Source: Solibacillus cecembensis
GTDB taxonomy: Bacteria > Bacillota > Bacilli > Bacillales_A > Planococcaceae
Direction of reading: 5' to 3'
Assembly (NCBI RefSeq): GCF_001439635.1
Contig: NZ_LMBZ01000017.1
Span: forward strand, 174 to 64,173
Length of the DNA: 64,000 nucleotides
The position numbers were made by a program, and so were the translations under genes. Below the pieces are notes generated by a model that was not told the origin of the DNA, searched no databases, and saw only the letters and a list, made by a program, of their open reading frames with translations. Below, one piece after another: positions 33,769-43,250 of the stretch (positions are counted from its first letter, which is position 1; each line of letters begins with the position of its first letter).

Positions 33769-35340
33769 ATGGCAATATTAACAGTAGAAAATTTAGGGCA
33801 CTCATTTGGTGACCGCACGTTATTTAAAGATGTTTCTTTCCGTCTTGTTGAAGGCGATCACATCGGACTTGTTGGTGCAAATGGTGTTGGTAAATCGACA
33901 CTTATGAGCATTCTTACAGGACAAGCCATTCATGATACAGGAAAAGTTGAATGGCTACCTGGCACACATTATGGTTATTTAGATCAGCATACACTTTTAA
34001 CGCCTGGTCGTTCGATGCGTGATACGCTGCGTGATGCGTTTTTACCACTTTATCAAAAAGAAGAAGAATTAAATGAAATTACGATGCAAATGGCCGATCC
34101 GGATGCAGATTTAGAAAAGTTATTAGAAGATATGGCAGAAATTCAAGATGCACTGGATGCTGGTGACTTTTACACTCTTGATATGAAAATTGACGAAATT
34201 GCACGTGGTTTAGGATTGGATGCTATCGGTCTAGATCGCGATGTTGCGGCACTTTCTGGTGGTCAGCGCACAAAAGTTCTACTTGCAAAACTTTTACTTG
34301 AAAAGCCAAAAGTATTATTACTAGATGAGCCGACCAACTATTTAGATGAAGAGCATATTGCATGGTTGAAAATGTATTTGAAAAACTATCCGTATGCCTT
34401 TTTATTAATTTCACATGATACGGAATTTATGAATGATGTGGTCGCTGTTATTTTACAATTAGAATTCACGAAAATGACGCGCTATACAGCCACTTATGAG
34501 AAATTTATTGAACTTGCGGAAATCAACAAACGCCAACATATCGATGCCTATGAAAAGCAGCGAGATTTCATCAAGCAACAAGAAGATTTCATCGCAAAAA
34601 ATAAAGCACGTTATTCAACGAGTGGCCGTGCAAAATCTCGTGCAAAGCAGCTGGACCGTTTGGAGCGTATTGATCGTCCTGAAACTGCTGTAAAGCCAGA
34701 GTTTCAGTTTAAAGAAGCACGTACACCAGGTCGTTACGTTGTAGAAGCGGAGAACTTAGTTATTGGTTATGACAAAGAAAAACCACTCCTTCCACCACTA
34801 TCATTCCAAATCGAGCGCGGTGAAAAAATCGCCCTTGTCGGTATGAACGGTGTCGGTAAATCAACACTATTAAAAACGATGCTCGGCAAAGTTAAACCAC
34901 TAGATGGAAAAGTGATTTTAGGAGATTATTTATCCCCTTCTTACTTTGAACAAGAGGTAAAAGCAGATAAAATTACGCCGATTGATGATGTATGGAATGC
35001 GTTCCCTTCGATGGAGCAAGCGCAAGTTCGTGCAGCATTAGCAAAAGCGGGATTAAAAACGGATCATATTACTCGTCCATTAAATTCCCTTTCTGGTGGA
35101 GAACAAGCTAAAGTGCGACTATGTAAACTGCTGATGGACCCGGCGAACTGGTTACTGTTTGACGAGCCTACGAACCACTTAGATGTCGATGCAAAAGAAG
35201 AACTAAAGCGTGCAATGAAAGAATTCAAAGGCACAATCGTACTCGTATCACATGAACCTGAATTTTATGAAGGTCTTGTGACAAAAGTTTGGAACGTGCA
35301 AGACTGGTTCACAACAGGCGATACGAAAGAATTACAATAA
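33769..35340 (+). CDS. ABC-F family ATPase
   Basis: A 523-aa protein with two ABC domains and no membrane part: GANGVGKST and LSGGQRTKVLLAKLL with LLLDEPTNYLD in the first, GMNGVGKST, LSGGEQAKVRLCKLL and LLFDEPTNHLD in the second, joined by a charged helical linker (about residues 230-310, KQQEDFIAKNKARYS) that would reach the ribosome. ABC-F proteins rescue or tune ribosomes; this type (YkpA/YbiT-like) is a housekeeping one, not clearly a resistance factor. Good RBS GGGG before the ATG. Confidence 0.9.
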   Translation: MAILTVENLGHSFGDRTLFKDVSFRLVEGDHIGLVGANGVGKSTLMSILTGQAIHDTGKVEWLPGTHYGYLDQHTLLTPGRSMRDTLRDAFLPLYQKEEELNEITMQMADPDADLEKLLEDMAEIQDALDAGDFYTLDMKIDEIARGLGLDAIGLDRDVAALSGGQRTKVLLAKLLLEKPKVLLLDEPTNYLDEEHIAWLKMYLKNYPYAFLLISHDTEFMNDVVAVILQLEFTKMTRYTATYEKFIELAEINKRQHIDAYEKQRDFIKQQEDFIAKNKARYSTSGRAKSRAKQLDRLERIDRPETAVKPEFQFKEARTPGRYVVEAENLVIGYDKEKPLLPPLSFQIERGEKIALVGMNGVGKSTLLKTMLGKVKPLDGKVILGDYLSPSYFEQEVKADKITPIDDVWNAFPSMEQAQVRAALAKAGLKTDHITRPLNSLSGGEQAKVRLCKLLMDPANWLLFDEPTNHLDVDAKEELKRAMKEFKGTIVLVSHEPEFYEGLVTKVWNVQDWFTTGDTKELQ

Positions 35341-35358
35341 GCTAAAAACACTCACCCT

Positions 35359-35400
35359 AAGACCACCATTTGCAAAAAGTGTGCAAATGGTGGTCTTTAC
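35359..35400 (+). terminator. ABC-F gene terminator
   Basis: AAGACCACCATTTGCA and TGCAAATGGTGGTCTT pair perfectly over 16 bp (35359-35374, 35382-35397). Confidence 0.85.
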
Positions 35401-35656
35401 TTATTTCAGGTAGAAGTCCCCTTTCTCATCACAATTCTGACTAAACTCATCAAATTTACAAAAATGTAATATAAAATTCTGAAACTTTTTCCTTCAATAA
35501 ACGTATAAATTAGTAGGTCGATGGGTAAATATTAGTAAGGTATAACTCTCACAAAAATACCGCGAGTTACTCTATCCTTTTATGTGGAAATTCTAATAAT
35601 ATCTATTCCCTTACCCACTAGAAGAATTATACAAATAAGTATTGCAAACAAATTAC

Positions 35657-35696
35657 CTTAGCAGTAAGATATATAAACAAATATCTTACCACTAAG
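35657..35696. promoter_or_regulatory. interrupted palindrome upstream of the Spx-like gene
   Basis: CTTAG-CA-GTAAGATAT (35657-35672) and ATATCTTAC-CA-CTAAG (35681-35696) form two stacked perfect arms of 9 and 5 bp with an 8-nt centre. No T-run follows, so it is more likely an operator or leader structure, 39 bp before the start codon. The rest of 35401-35656 shows nothing clear. Confidence 0.5.
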
Positions 35697-35734
35697 CTAT
35701 TACCAAATGAATATGGGAAAGCGAGGAAATTATT

Positions 35735-36136
35735 ATGACAGTAACAATTTATACACAATCAAGTTGCTCTTCTTCACGAAAGGCATTGAAATGGTTAAAT
35801 GAAAATAACATCTCCTATTCAGAAAAACGTACAACATCTCAACCTCTAACTTTAGCAGAGTTTAAACATATTTTAAGTATGACTGAAGACGGTACCGATG
35901 AAATTATCGCAACAAACTCGAATGACTTTAAAAATCTTGCAATTGATATCGAACAACTATCAATACAAGAATTATATAATTTAATTCAGCAGCATCCTCG
36001 TATGTTGCGTAGTCCTATTTTACTTGATGAAAAGCGCATTCAAATTGGCTATAACGAAATGGATATTCGTCGTTTCATTCCACGTAAAGTTCGTGCATTT
36101 GAATTAAATGCCTTGCAAGAGCTGGCTGTAGATTAG
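35735..36136 (+). CDS. Spx/ArsC-family protein with CxxS in place of CxxC
   Basis: A 133-aa Spx-like protein: YTQSSCSSSRKALKWLNEN at the N-terminus and LRSPILLDEKRIQIGYNE followed by IRRFIPRKVRAFEL at the C-terminus are classic Spx. Spx binds the RNA polymerase alpha C-terminal domain and redirects transcription under thiol stress; its switch is the Cys10-Cys13 pair. Here Cys11 is followed by Ser12-Ser13-Ser14, so the second switch cysteine is missing and a disulfide cannot form there. It is therefore a paralogue (SpxA2/MgsR-like position) or a reductase-like ArsC relative. A MarR gene follows 25 bp later. Confidence 0.85.
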   Translation: MTVTIYTQSSCSSSRKALKWLNENNISYSEKRTTSQPLTLAEFKHILSMTEDGTDEIIATNSNDFKNLAIDIEQLSIQELYNLIQQHPRMLRSPILLDEKRIQIGYNEMDIRRFIPRKVRAFELNALQELAVD

Positions 36137-36161
36137 TGGAACTATGTGGAGTTGACAATGA

Positions 36162-36581
36162 ATGAGTGAGCTTAAACGCGAGCAACTAGCAATACTTTTT
36201 GAGACAATGACTTCTTTGGAGCGAAGAATTGCGAATGAATGGAATAATCATAATGAGTTAGATTTTTCAAAATCGCATATTTTAATTTTAGATTTTTTAG
36301 CAATGGAAGGACCGAAACGCCCTTCTGCCATTGCAGAAAAGTTAAAAATAACGACAGGTGGCGTAACCGTTTTAACGTCAAAACTGCTTCATGCAGGCTA
36401 TATCGAAAAAACGCAAAACGAAACAGACCGTCGCGCTTCGCAAATTCATATTACTGAATCTGGCTTGGAAATATTAGCGCGTTCTCGTCACCATGTTGAA
36501 ACACTCTTTGAGCACATTTTCGGCATGTTAACCGCAGATGAAATTAAAACACTCCGAACAATTTTTGAAAAGTGCATTTAA
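36162..36581 (+). CDS. MarR-family regulator
   Basis: A 139-aa winged-helix protein: KRPSAIAEKLKITTGGVTVLTSKLLHAGYI is interrupted here only for length (residues about 48-77 form the recognition helix), then the wing QNETDRRASQIHITESG. MarR proteins repress genes and are released by ligands or oxidants. It directly follows the Spx-like gene and probably is co-transcribed. The ATG has GTGGAG at a rather long distance, so start strength may be low. Confidence 0.85.
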   Translation: MSELKREQLAILFETMTSLERRIANEWNNHNELDFSKSHILILDFLAMEGPKRPSAIAEKLKITTGGVTVLTSKLLHAGYIEKTQNETDRRASQIHITESGLEILARSRHHVETLFEHIFGMLTADEIKTLRTIFEKCI

Positions 36582-36598
36582 ATTACTCTTATTAACAG

Positions 36599-36638
36599 AA
36601 AAAAGCCATTTGACACCGTGTCAGATGACTTTTTTTAT
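36599..36638 (+). terminator. MarR gene terminator
   Basis: AAAAGcCATtTGACAC and GTCAgATGaCTTTTTTT form an imperfect hairpin with a T-run. Confidence 0.65.
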
Positions 36639-36652
36639 GTTAAAAATTCAGC

Positions 36653-36690
36653 AACAAAAAAACACCACTCTCTTAAGAATGGCGTTGAAT
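36653..36690 (-). terminator. sigma-factor gene terminator
   Basis: On the minus strand AACGCCATTC and GAgaGTGGTGTT pair around TTAA and are followed by TTTTTTTG. Confidence 0.7.
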
Positions 36691-36692
36691 TA

Positions 36693-37241
36693 TTAAGCTG
36701 GTAATAATGTATCTGCAAGATCGACATCTGATAGTAAAATTTCTTTTAATCGCGCTTTGGCACGGAATAAGCGTGATTTTACTGTGCCGATTGATACTTT
36801 CATTAAATCAGAAATTTCGGCAAGTGAAAATTGATCCACGTAGAAATACCACAGTGTTTTTTGATAAATCCCATCAAGCTGCCCCATTTTTTCTTGGACA
36901 ATTTTTGTGATTTCCGTTTTTTCTATTTTTTCTTCTGTAGAAATCTCATTATTGGGAACCAAATCTAAAATCGGTACGTCTAATTGTTCAGGTTGATTCA
37001 TCATATATTTGCTACGTCGAACATTTTTGCGATAGCGGTCGCGGAATGTGTTCATCGTAATTGTTGTGAGCCATGCTTTAACATGGTCAACACCTGATAC
37101 TGATGCTTCGTAGCGAATAACCTTTACCCAAACTTCTTGCATTAAATCTTCTGCCTCACTTTGGTTACGTGTTAACTTTAAGCATAGGTGATAAATATAA
37201 CGGTTATATTCATCGTAAATGTTTGTTAATAATTCATTCAT
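36693..37241 (-). CDS. ECF RNA polymerase sigma factor
   Basis: A 182-aa sigma-70 of the ECF group: region 2 (LTRNQSEAEDLMQEVWVKVI, ITMNTFRDRYRK) at residues 18-75 and region 4 (FSLAEISDLMKVSIGTVKSRLFRAKARL) at 130-165. Region 3 is absent, as expected. No anti-sigma gene is adjacent: the neighbours downstream are in another operon, so its control must lie elsewhere or in its leader. Confidence 0.9.
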   Translation of the reverse strand: MNELLTNIYDEYNRYIYHLCLKLTRNQSEAEDLMQEVWVKVIRYEASVSGVDHVKAWLTTITMNTFRDRYRKNVRRSKYMMNQPEQLDVPILDLVPNNEISTEEKIEKTEITKIVQEKMGQLDGIYQKTLWYFYVDQFSLAEISDLMKVSIGTVKSRLFRAKARLKEILLSDVDLADTLLPA

Positions 37242-37251
37242 TTTAATAGCC

Positions 37252-37354
37252 TCCGATAGATTTTAATTTATATGAGTTAAGTTATGTTTTTATTCATGAA
37301 GTGCTGTACTTCTTAACCCTATTTTGCCAAATTTATGGCTTACACTCTATCGGA
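37252..37354 (-). promoter_or_regulatory. leader of the sigma gene with self-complementary arms over the RBS
   Basis: In the minus-strand transcript TCCGATAGA (from 37354-37346) is complementary over 9 nt to TCTATCGGA (37260-37252), and the latter includes part of the ribosome site TCGGAGG. Pairing would hide the RBS; about 85 nt separate the arms. Confidence 0.45.
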
Positions 37355-37400
37355 TTGGCTTTCAATTTCCTTACAATACTGTAAGTTTGAATGTAATTAT

Positions 37401-37531
37401 TTGCACTATTTGAGTGGGGGAATCCCACTCAAATAGTGCAAGCCTCCGGCGGATGTCACAGATTTTTTAAAGGAACTTTTCGAGCACGCTCGAAAAAATC
37501 TGGACGCAATTACGCCAAGGCGAAATTGATT
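37401..37531 (+). repeat. three-hairpin structured element, copy 2
   Basis: Stem 1: 18 bp, TTGCACTATTTGAGTGGG (37401-37418) with 37424-37441. Linker GGCGGATGTCAC. Stem 2: CAGATTTTTT (37459-37468) with AAAAAATCTG (37493-37502), inner CGAGC/GCTCG with AC loop. Stem 3: CAATTACGCC (37507-37516) with GGCGAAATTG (37519-37528), one mismatch. Lies between the sigma gene and the convergent end of the fusion gene. Confidence 0.75.
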
Positions 37532-37571
37532 GAACCCCATCACTTATACGATTACTTCTCTATACCATTCC

Positions 37572-39098
37572 CTACAACGTTTCCTTTACATAATGAAATA
37601 GTTCATTTAACTTCTTAAAATCCTTTTCAAAACTCGGTTGAATTGTGCTAATTTGCCCGAGATTACGATGTTTTAAATAATCACTTGCCCCATGCAATAA
37701 ATAGCCATTCAGTTCGCATATGGCAATGATTTCTGCCATTTTTTCATGCTGCACAGTCGCAATCATCGGGTAAGTCTCCCCTACTAATAAACTCGCAAAT
37801 TCAGAGTCCCTTACATTTCCCATGTGCTTTTGTAATAAAGCAAATCGTTCGGGATACGCAACGAGCGCTTCATTTACAGCCATGACAAAAGTATGTGGCA
37901 AGGTAAACGGTATTTCTTTTTCTATATAATACGGTAAATTTAAATACATCGGCGCATTACTATTCTTCGGTGCTTCCTTACAAAAAACAAAGGATAGTCC
38001 TGTAACCGTGCCAAGCGCTTTCCCACTAACAGCTGTTGCATAATGAAGTTCTTCCATCGAAAACGGCGTAGATCCGAATGAGCTAATGCAATCTGCGCAA
38101 AGCTTGATGTTAAAACGATTACATAGCTCGATTGAATCTTCTAGCGAATTTAATGTGCTGTTTGATGTTTCGCCATGCACAAATAGCATGTAATGGTACT
38201 TATTTTGTTGTAGCTTTTGTTCAATCTGTTCGAGTAACAATGATTGTCCCCAGCCAAAATCCATTATTTCCACATGTAAGCCCCACTGCTTTGCTTGATT
38301 TGCCAAGCGCGTGCCGAATTCCCCATTTACTAAAATAAGTCCACGTTCTTCATAAAATTCACTTTTTAGCTGACCTAACATCGCTTCATTTGCCAGCGTG
38401 CCTGTCCCTACTAATGGAATCACAACATTTGTTTGTGCGAGATGTAGCAATTGCGTTTTCATTTGTGTGAGATCTTGCTGAAACTTCTCTGAACGATGTG
38501 ATAATGTGGAATGCTCCAGTTGCTTCTCAAGTGCCACGGGTCCTGGATAAAAGATATTATTTTGCTCCCGCAATCGCTCACGAAACCCTCTGCTCGCCTC
38601 GCGCGTTAACACCATTGGCAAATACAATGCCTCTTCTGTGCCAACAGGTGGTGCGAACTGACGAAAGCCCATTTGTGTATACAACTTCTCTTCACGCACA
38701 GTACCTGAAATAACACATGCGCTATATCCTTTATCATAAGAATAGCGGTAAATTGCGGTTGCTAGCTTTGTAAAGACGCGCCCATTGCGATGCGTTTTTT
38801 TCACTGCAAGCAAGCGTAATTCACATAAATACTGGCATAACGCTTCATCTAAATGCTGTTCAACGTCCCCTAATTTTTGATCCAGTGAAAAAGGGCGAAC
38901 ATCTCGAAACGCCACCATTCCAACAATTTCAGTATTTTTATATACAATGAGATAAATATTTTCTTCGTGAAATTTATCGACTAGACGACGCGTTGGATTC
39001 GGTTCGTGTTGCGGAATTTCTTCGACAAACGTATCATAGTTTAACGTAGCAATCGCATCAAATTCTGCTTCTGTCGTTGCTATTTTACTCCAATACAT
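37572..39098 (-). CDS. GNAT acetyltransferase fused to a class V aminotransferase
   Basis: A 508-aa two-domain protein. Residues 1-185 are a GNAT fold (TEAEFDAIATLNYDTFVEEI, then LLAVKKTHRNGRVFTKL, the acetyl-CoA loop region, then GFRQFAPP). Residues about 190-508 are a fold-type I aminotransferase of the alanine-glyoxylate/phosphoserine group: GTGTLANEAML, LVNGEFGTR, CADCISSFGS with the cofactor Asp, and SGKALG with the PLP lysine near residue 361. The substrate is unknown; the fusion suggests transamination and N-acetylation of the same amine. It overlaps plsY by 14 nt and so is translated in its wake. Confidence 0.85.
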   Translation of the reverse strand: MYWSKIATTEAEFDAIATLNYDTFVEEIPQHEPNPTRRLVDKFHEENIYLIVYKNTEIVGMVAFRDVRPFSLDQKLGDVEQHLDEALCQYLCELRLLAVKKTHRNGRVFTKLATAIYRYSYDKGYSACVISGTVREEKLYTQMGFRQFAPPVGTEEALYLPMVLTREASRGFRERLREQNNIFYPGPVALEKQLEHSTLSHRSEKFQQDLTQMKTQLLHLAQTNVVIPLVGTGTLANEAMLGQLKSEFYEERGLILVNGEFGTRLANQAKQWGLHVEIMDFGWGQSLLLEQIEQKLQQNKYHYMLFVHGETSNSTLNSLEDSIELCNRFNIKLCADCISSFGSTPFSMEELHYATAVSGKALGTVTGLSFVFCKEAPKNSNAPMYLNLPYYIEKEIPFTLPHTFVMAVNEALVAYPERFALLQKHMGNVRDSEFASLLVGETYPMIATVQHEKMAEIIAICELNGYLLHGASDYLKHRNLGQISTIQPSFEKDFKKLNELFHYVKETL

Positions 39099-39645
39099 CC
39101 GGCTTCACCCTCTCTAATATACTTTTCCGTTGCTTCCATAGGACAAGTAAAAGCGCCAAACTCACGACCCACCCCGCTTCAAAATGACTACTAATTAAAA
39201 TTCCATATAGGATAAAACCATTCATCATACTTAATGTTGCACTTTTTGTAATGAGCATACTAATTAAAAATCCTAATATAAATCCAAGGAAATGAATCGG
39301 TGAAAAGATTACCATTGCCCCAATTATTGTTGCAACCCCTTTGCCACCTTGTCCTTTATTCCAAAATGGGTATAGATGACCGAGTACGACCGCAATGACT
39401 GCAAGAGCAATGGCTAATTCAGGCAGCTCTAACATTCGTCCAATAAGCACCACGAATAATCCTTTTAATCCATCACCAATTGCAACAATTACAAAAGCTG
39501 ATTTCCCAAGCGTTCTCCCCGCATTGCGCGCCCCTAAATTGCCGCTGTTTTCATTTTGTAAGTTGACGCCTTTTAACTTGGCAACGAGCGCAGCGGTAAG
39601 TACAGAACCGAGGAAATAACTTGCCATGACATATAAATAAACCAT
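39085..39645 (-). CDS. plsY: acyl-phosphate:glycerol-3-phosphate acyltransferase
   Basis: A 186-aa integral membrane enzyme that starts membrane phospholipid synthesis by acylating glycerol-3-phosphate from acyl-phosphate. PlsY motifs are present: SGNLGARNAGR near residue 35, a GHLYPFWNKGQGGKGVA stretch near 88-105. About five membrane helices. Housekeeping gene; unusual only in its overlap with the fusion gene downstream. Confidence 0.92.
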   Translation of the reverse strand: MVYLYVMASYFLGSVLTAALVAKLKGVNLQNENSGNLGARNAGRTLGKSAFVIVAIGDGLKGLFVVLIGRMLELPELAIALAVIAVVLGHLYPFWNKGQGGKGVATIIGAMVIFSPIHFLGFILGFLISMLITKSATLSMMNGFILYGILISSHFEAGWVVSLALLLVLWKQRKSILERVKPDVLE

Positions 39646-39885
39646 TCTGCTCTCCCCCTTACAATAATTGTACGCTTAAATGGGTGTGAACTTCCAATTT
39701 TTTTTAGTTCATGCCTCACCGTAATTAAGAAATGTTTATCTCCTGGACAAATTGGAAAAATAATAATCATTACGAAGCTTGTCTTATAGAGTGTTCAAAC
39801 ACATTATGCTATTCATTCATGAAAAGCCCTGTGGTATACATACACTATTTCAGCTTCAACAACTTATAAAAAGGTGTGATGTAAG

Positions 39886-41686
39886 ATGTGGAAACAATTT
39901 TTCATCGGTCTTCCTTTAAAGTCGAAAAGTCATCAGCAAACCGTCACGAAAAAGGAGGCACTTGCTCTCCTATCATCCGATGCACTGTCTAGTGTTGCTT
40001 ATGGACCCGAGCAAATTTTAATTATTTTGTGGGCAGCTGCTGCAGCCAGTACGATGTATACGCTACCAGTAGCATTGCTTATTTTGGCGCTACTATTTTT
40101 ATTAGTTATTTCCTATCGCGCAGTCATTGTTCAGTTCCCTGAAGGTGGTGGCGCATATAAAGTAACACAAAAGTATTTGAATAACTCGGTCGCCCTTTGT
40201 ACAGCTGGATTATTGCTCGTTGATTATATATTAACAATTGCCGTTAGCGTTTCTGCCGGTGTGGATGCATTAACTTCCGCATTTCCTGAGTTTTATGCAT
40301 ATCGCCTACTTATTAGCACGCTATTTGTTGGAGGATTATTACTTTTAAATTTACGTGGGGTAACTGAAACGGCACGGGTGCTTATGCTTCCAGTGTATGG
40401 GTTCATTATATCGATGTTTGCCCTTTTTATCATGGCATTATTTAAATGGAATGATGTAAATATCGTATCTGCACAAACAATGGAAGCTTTTTCTTGGCTC
40501 TTACTCGTTAAAGCTTTTGCTGTTGGTTGCTCGGCATTAACAGGCGTTGAGGCAATTAGTAATGCGGTACCTAATTTCAAACATCCTACTGTAAAAAATG
40601 CACAAAAAACAATGCTGTTATTAGCAGGGATTTTAACGATTTTATTAAGTGGTGTCCTTTTATTAGCGACACATTTTCAAATTCAGCCGTCCGCAAAACA
40701 AACAGTTTTATCACAGTTAGCAGCTCATATCGTTGGGCGAAATGGCTTTTATTTTTTCATTCAGGCAGTAACAGTTAGCATTTTATTATTGGCAGCAAAT
40801 ACTTCATTTGCAGCATTCCCTCAATTGCTCGCAAATTTAGCGAAAGACGGCTATGCACCGCGTATTTTTCTAAATCGAGGGAATCGTCTTAGGCTACTCT
40901 AATAGCATGATCGCACTCAGTTTAGTCGCTGTCATATGTATTTTTATTTTCCAAGGAAATACAGAGCAGCTCATTCCGCTTTATGCAGTCGGCGTATTTG
41001 TACCGTTTACATGTGCATTATTTGCTTTAGTCGTTTGCTACTGGAAAACGAAGCAAATGATACTACCACTGCTTGCCATGATTTTAACGCTTACTGTTGT
41101 GATTGTTTTAGTCATAACAAAATGGCAATTCGTTTGGCCTGTCATTATTTTCGTACCACTTATTATGTATGGTTGCATACACATTCGCCGCCATTATGAT
41201 GAAGTAGAGCGCACATTGAAATTGGAGAGCGACCTCCCTGTTTATCGTGGGCAAATGATGATTATTCCGATTAGCGGCATTCATCAAACGACAAAAAAGG
41301 CGTTGGCGATTCTCGACTTACAACATTGCACGGACGTTTATGCGCTCTATATTGGAAAGTCCAATGAAGAGGTGAAACAAATAAAAGAAAAATGGGCACA
41401 AGTAGCACCGAACATTCGGCTCATTGCGTTCGTATCAACTGATCAGCATTTATTAAGACCTCTCGTCCGTGCCATTTTAAAATTGAAAGGCATTGCTGAT
41501 AAAAAACACTATCACGTCATTGTCACGGTGCCACAGCTCGTCACACAGAAAAAGTGGCATGCGATGTTGCATAATCATCATGCTTTTTCTTTAAAACAGG
41601 CATTGCTCGAATTTCCAACAATTTCAGTAATGACCGTGCCATTTCAAGTAGGTGAAGAACAAGAAGAAATGCCTCTCCAAAAGTAA
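39886..41686 (+). pseudogene. APC-family amino-acid permease with a one-base insertion
   Basis: Two adjacent frames make up one roughly 600-aa APC permease. The first (39886-40902) has the N-terminal DALSSVAYGPEQIL and about nine membrane helices; it ends in FLNRGNRLRLL. Removing the A at 40891 restores FLNRGNRLGYSNSMIALS and links it to the rest (to 41686), with three more helices and a cytosolic C-terminal domain. The cause is either a true frameshift (loss of function) or a sequencing error. RBS AAAAGGTG before the ATG. Substrate not predictable beyond amino acids or related cations. Confidence 0.85.
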
Positions 41687-41827
41687 TTTTGCAAATGTTT
41701 TTCTGTAATTAGCTTGAAGTATTTAGGTGGCAATGAAATTCCTACAATAAATGGGACACAACTGCTTTGTTAAACATCTTCTTATGCTATACTATTTCCA
41801 ATCCCGAAATAAAAGGAGGCCCTCTTA

Positions 41828-43210
41828 ATGAGCCATTTGGAAAAATTAGATGTATACTTTGCAGAAAATCGTGACAAACATTTAGCTGAGTTGAATGAAT
41901 TTTTACGTATTCCTAGTATTTCAGCCTTGTCTGAACATAAAGAAGACATGCGCACAGCTGCCAATTGGTTAGCCGATGCACTGAAAAGACTAAATATTGA
42001 AAACGTTACCGTTGAAGAAACAGCAGGCCATCCAGTTGTTTATGGCGAATGGCTACATGCGAAAGATAAGCCAACTGTCCTATTTTACGGACATTATGAT
42101 GTGCAACCGGTTGATCCATTAAATTTATGGGATTCTCCCCCATTCGAGCCAGAAATTCGTGACAATAAATTATTTGCACGTGGCTCTTCAGATGATAAAG
42201 GCCAAGTTTACATGCATTTGAAAATGATTGAAGCATTATTTGCAACAGAGGGCACGTTGCCAGTGAACGTGAAATTTATTTATGAAGGCGAAGAAGAAAT
42301 CGGCAGTCCTTCTCTTCCACAATATACAGAAGATAATAAAGAAAAATTAGCAGCTGACTTAATTTTAATTTCGGACACAGGGCTTTATGCAAAAGGGAAA
42401 CCTGCTGTATGCTACGGATTACGTGGTTTAACAGGCGTGCAAATTGATATTCGCGGGGCTAAAGGTGACTTACACTCAGGTCTTTACGGCGGTGGCGTGC
42501 AAAATGCCATTCATGCACTAACTGAAATTTTAGCATCTTTCCGTGATGAGCACGGCACGATTCAAGTAGAAGGCTTCTATGATAAGGTACTTCCCCTTTC
42601 AGAAGAGGAACGCCAAGCTTACCGTGACTTAAACTTTGATGAAGCTGCATTAAAAGAAGAAGTTGGCGTGAAGGAATTATTCGGCGAGGCTGGTTTTTCT
42701 TACTTAGAACAAACATGGGCGCGTCCAACATTGGAAATTAATGGCGTATTCGGTGGTTTCTCAGGTGAAGGCATCAAAACCGTATTGCCAGCAGAAGCCG
42801 GAGCAAAAATCACTTGTCGTCTCGTGCCAGATCAAGATCCAGAAGAAATCGTGGCACTTTTAAGAGCACATATTGAAAAGCATAAGCCTGTTGGTGTAGA
42901 CGTTGTCATTTCTGAATTCGACAAAGGAAAACCGTACTTAACACCATTTGACCACCCACTTATTCAAGCAGCGGGTCGCTCTTATGAGAAGGTTTACGAT
43001 GTACCAACTGCCTATATACGCGGTGGTGGCTCGATTCCAATCGTAGCAGCGTTTGATGAAATTTTAAATCTACCTGTTGTATTAATGGGCTTCGGTCTTT
43101 CAAGTGAAAACTTCCATGCACCGAACGAGCACTTCCACTTAGAAAACTTCGACCAAGGCCTACGCGTACTTGGCGATTACATGTTCGAAGTCGCTTCGGT
43201 GAAACTATAA
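41828..43210 (+). CDS. M20-family dipeptidase
   Basis: A 460-aa zinc metallopeptidase of the M20 CNDP type: FYGHYDVQPVDP (first metal His/Asp), RGSSDDKGQ (bridging Asp), YEGEEEIGSPS (catalytic Glu-Glu), LISDTG and LHSGLYGGG in the dimerisation lid. It cleaves dipeptides or related amides in the cytosol. Complete; RBS AAAGGAGG; single-gene transcript. Confidence 0.9.
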   Translation: MSHLEKLDVYFAENRDKHLAELNEFLRIPSISALSEHKEDMRTAANWLADALKRLNIENVTVEETAGHPVVYGEWLHAKDKPTVLFYGHYDVQPVDPLNLWDSPPFEPEIRDNKLFARGSSDDKGQVYMHLKMIEALFATEGTLPVNVKFIYEGEEEIGSPSLPQYTEDNKEKLAADLILISDTGLYAKGKPAVCYGLRGLTGVQIDIRGAKGDLHSGLYGGGVQNAIHALTEILASFRDEHGTIQVEGFYDKVLPLSEEERQAYRDLNFDEAALKEEVGVKELFGEAGFSYLEQTWARPTLEINGVFGGFSGEGIKTVLPAEAGAKITCRLVPDQDPEEIVALLRAHIEKHKPVGVDVVISEFDKGKPYLTPFDHPLIQAAGRSYEKVYDVPTAYIRGGGSIPIVAAFDEILNLPVVLMGFGLSSENFHAPNEHFHLENFDQGLRVLGDYMFEVASVKL

Positions 43211-43215
43211 CACAC

Positions 43216-43250
43216 AGCTCGGAATTGCTACATGCAATTCCGAGCTTTTT
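43216..43250 (+). terminator. dipeptidase terminator
   Basis: AGCTCGGAATTG (43216-43227) and CAATTCCGAGCT (43235-43246) with a TTTT tail. Confidence 0.85.

Noticed and set aside
37436..37618. 60-aa reading frame through structured element copy 2
   Set aside because: Runs through the hairpins, which are not conserved as protein between the three copies.
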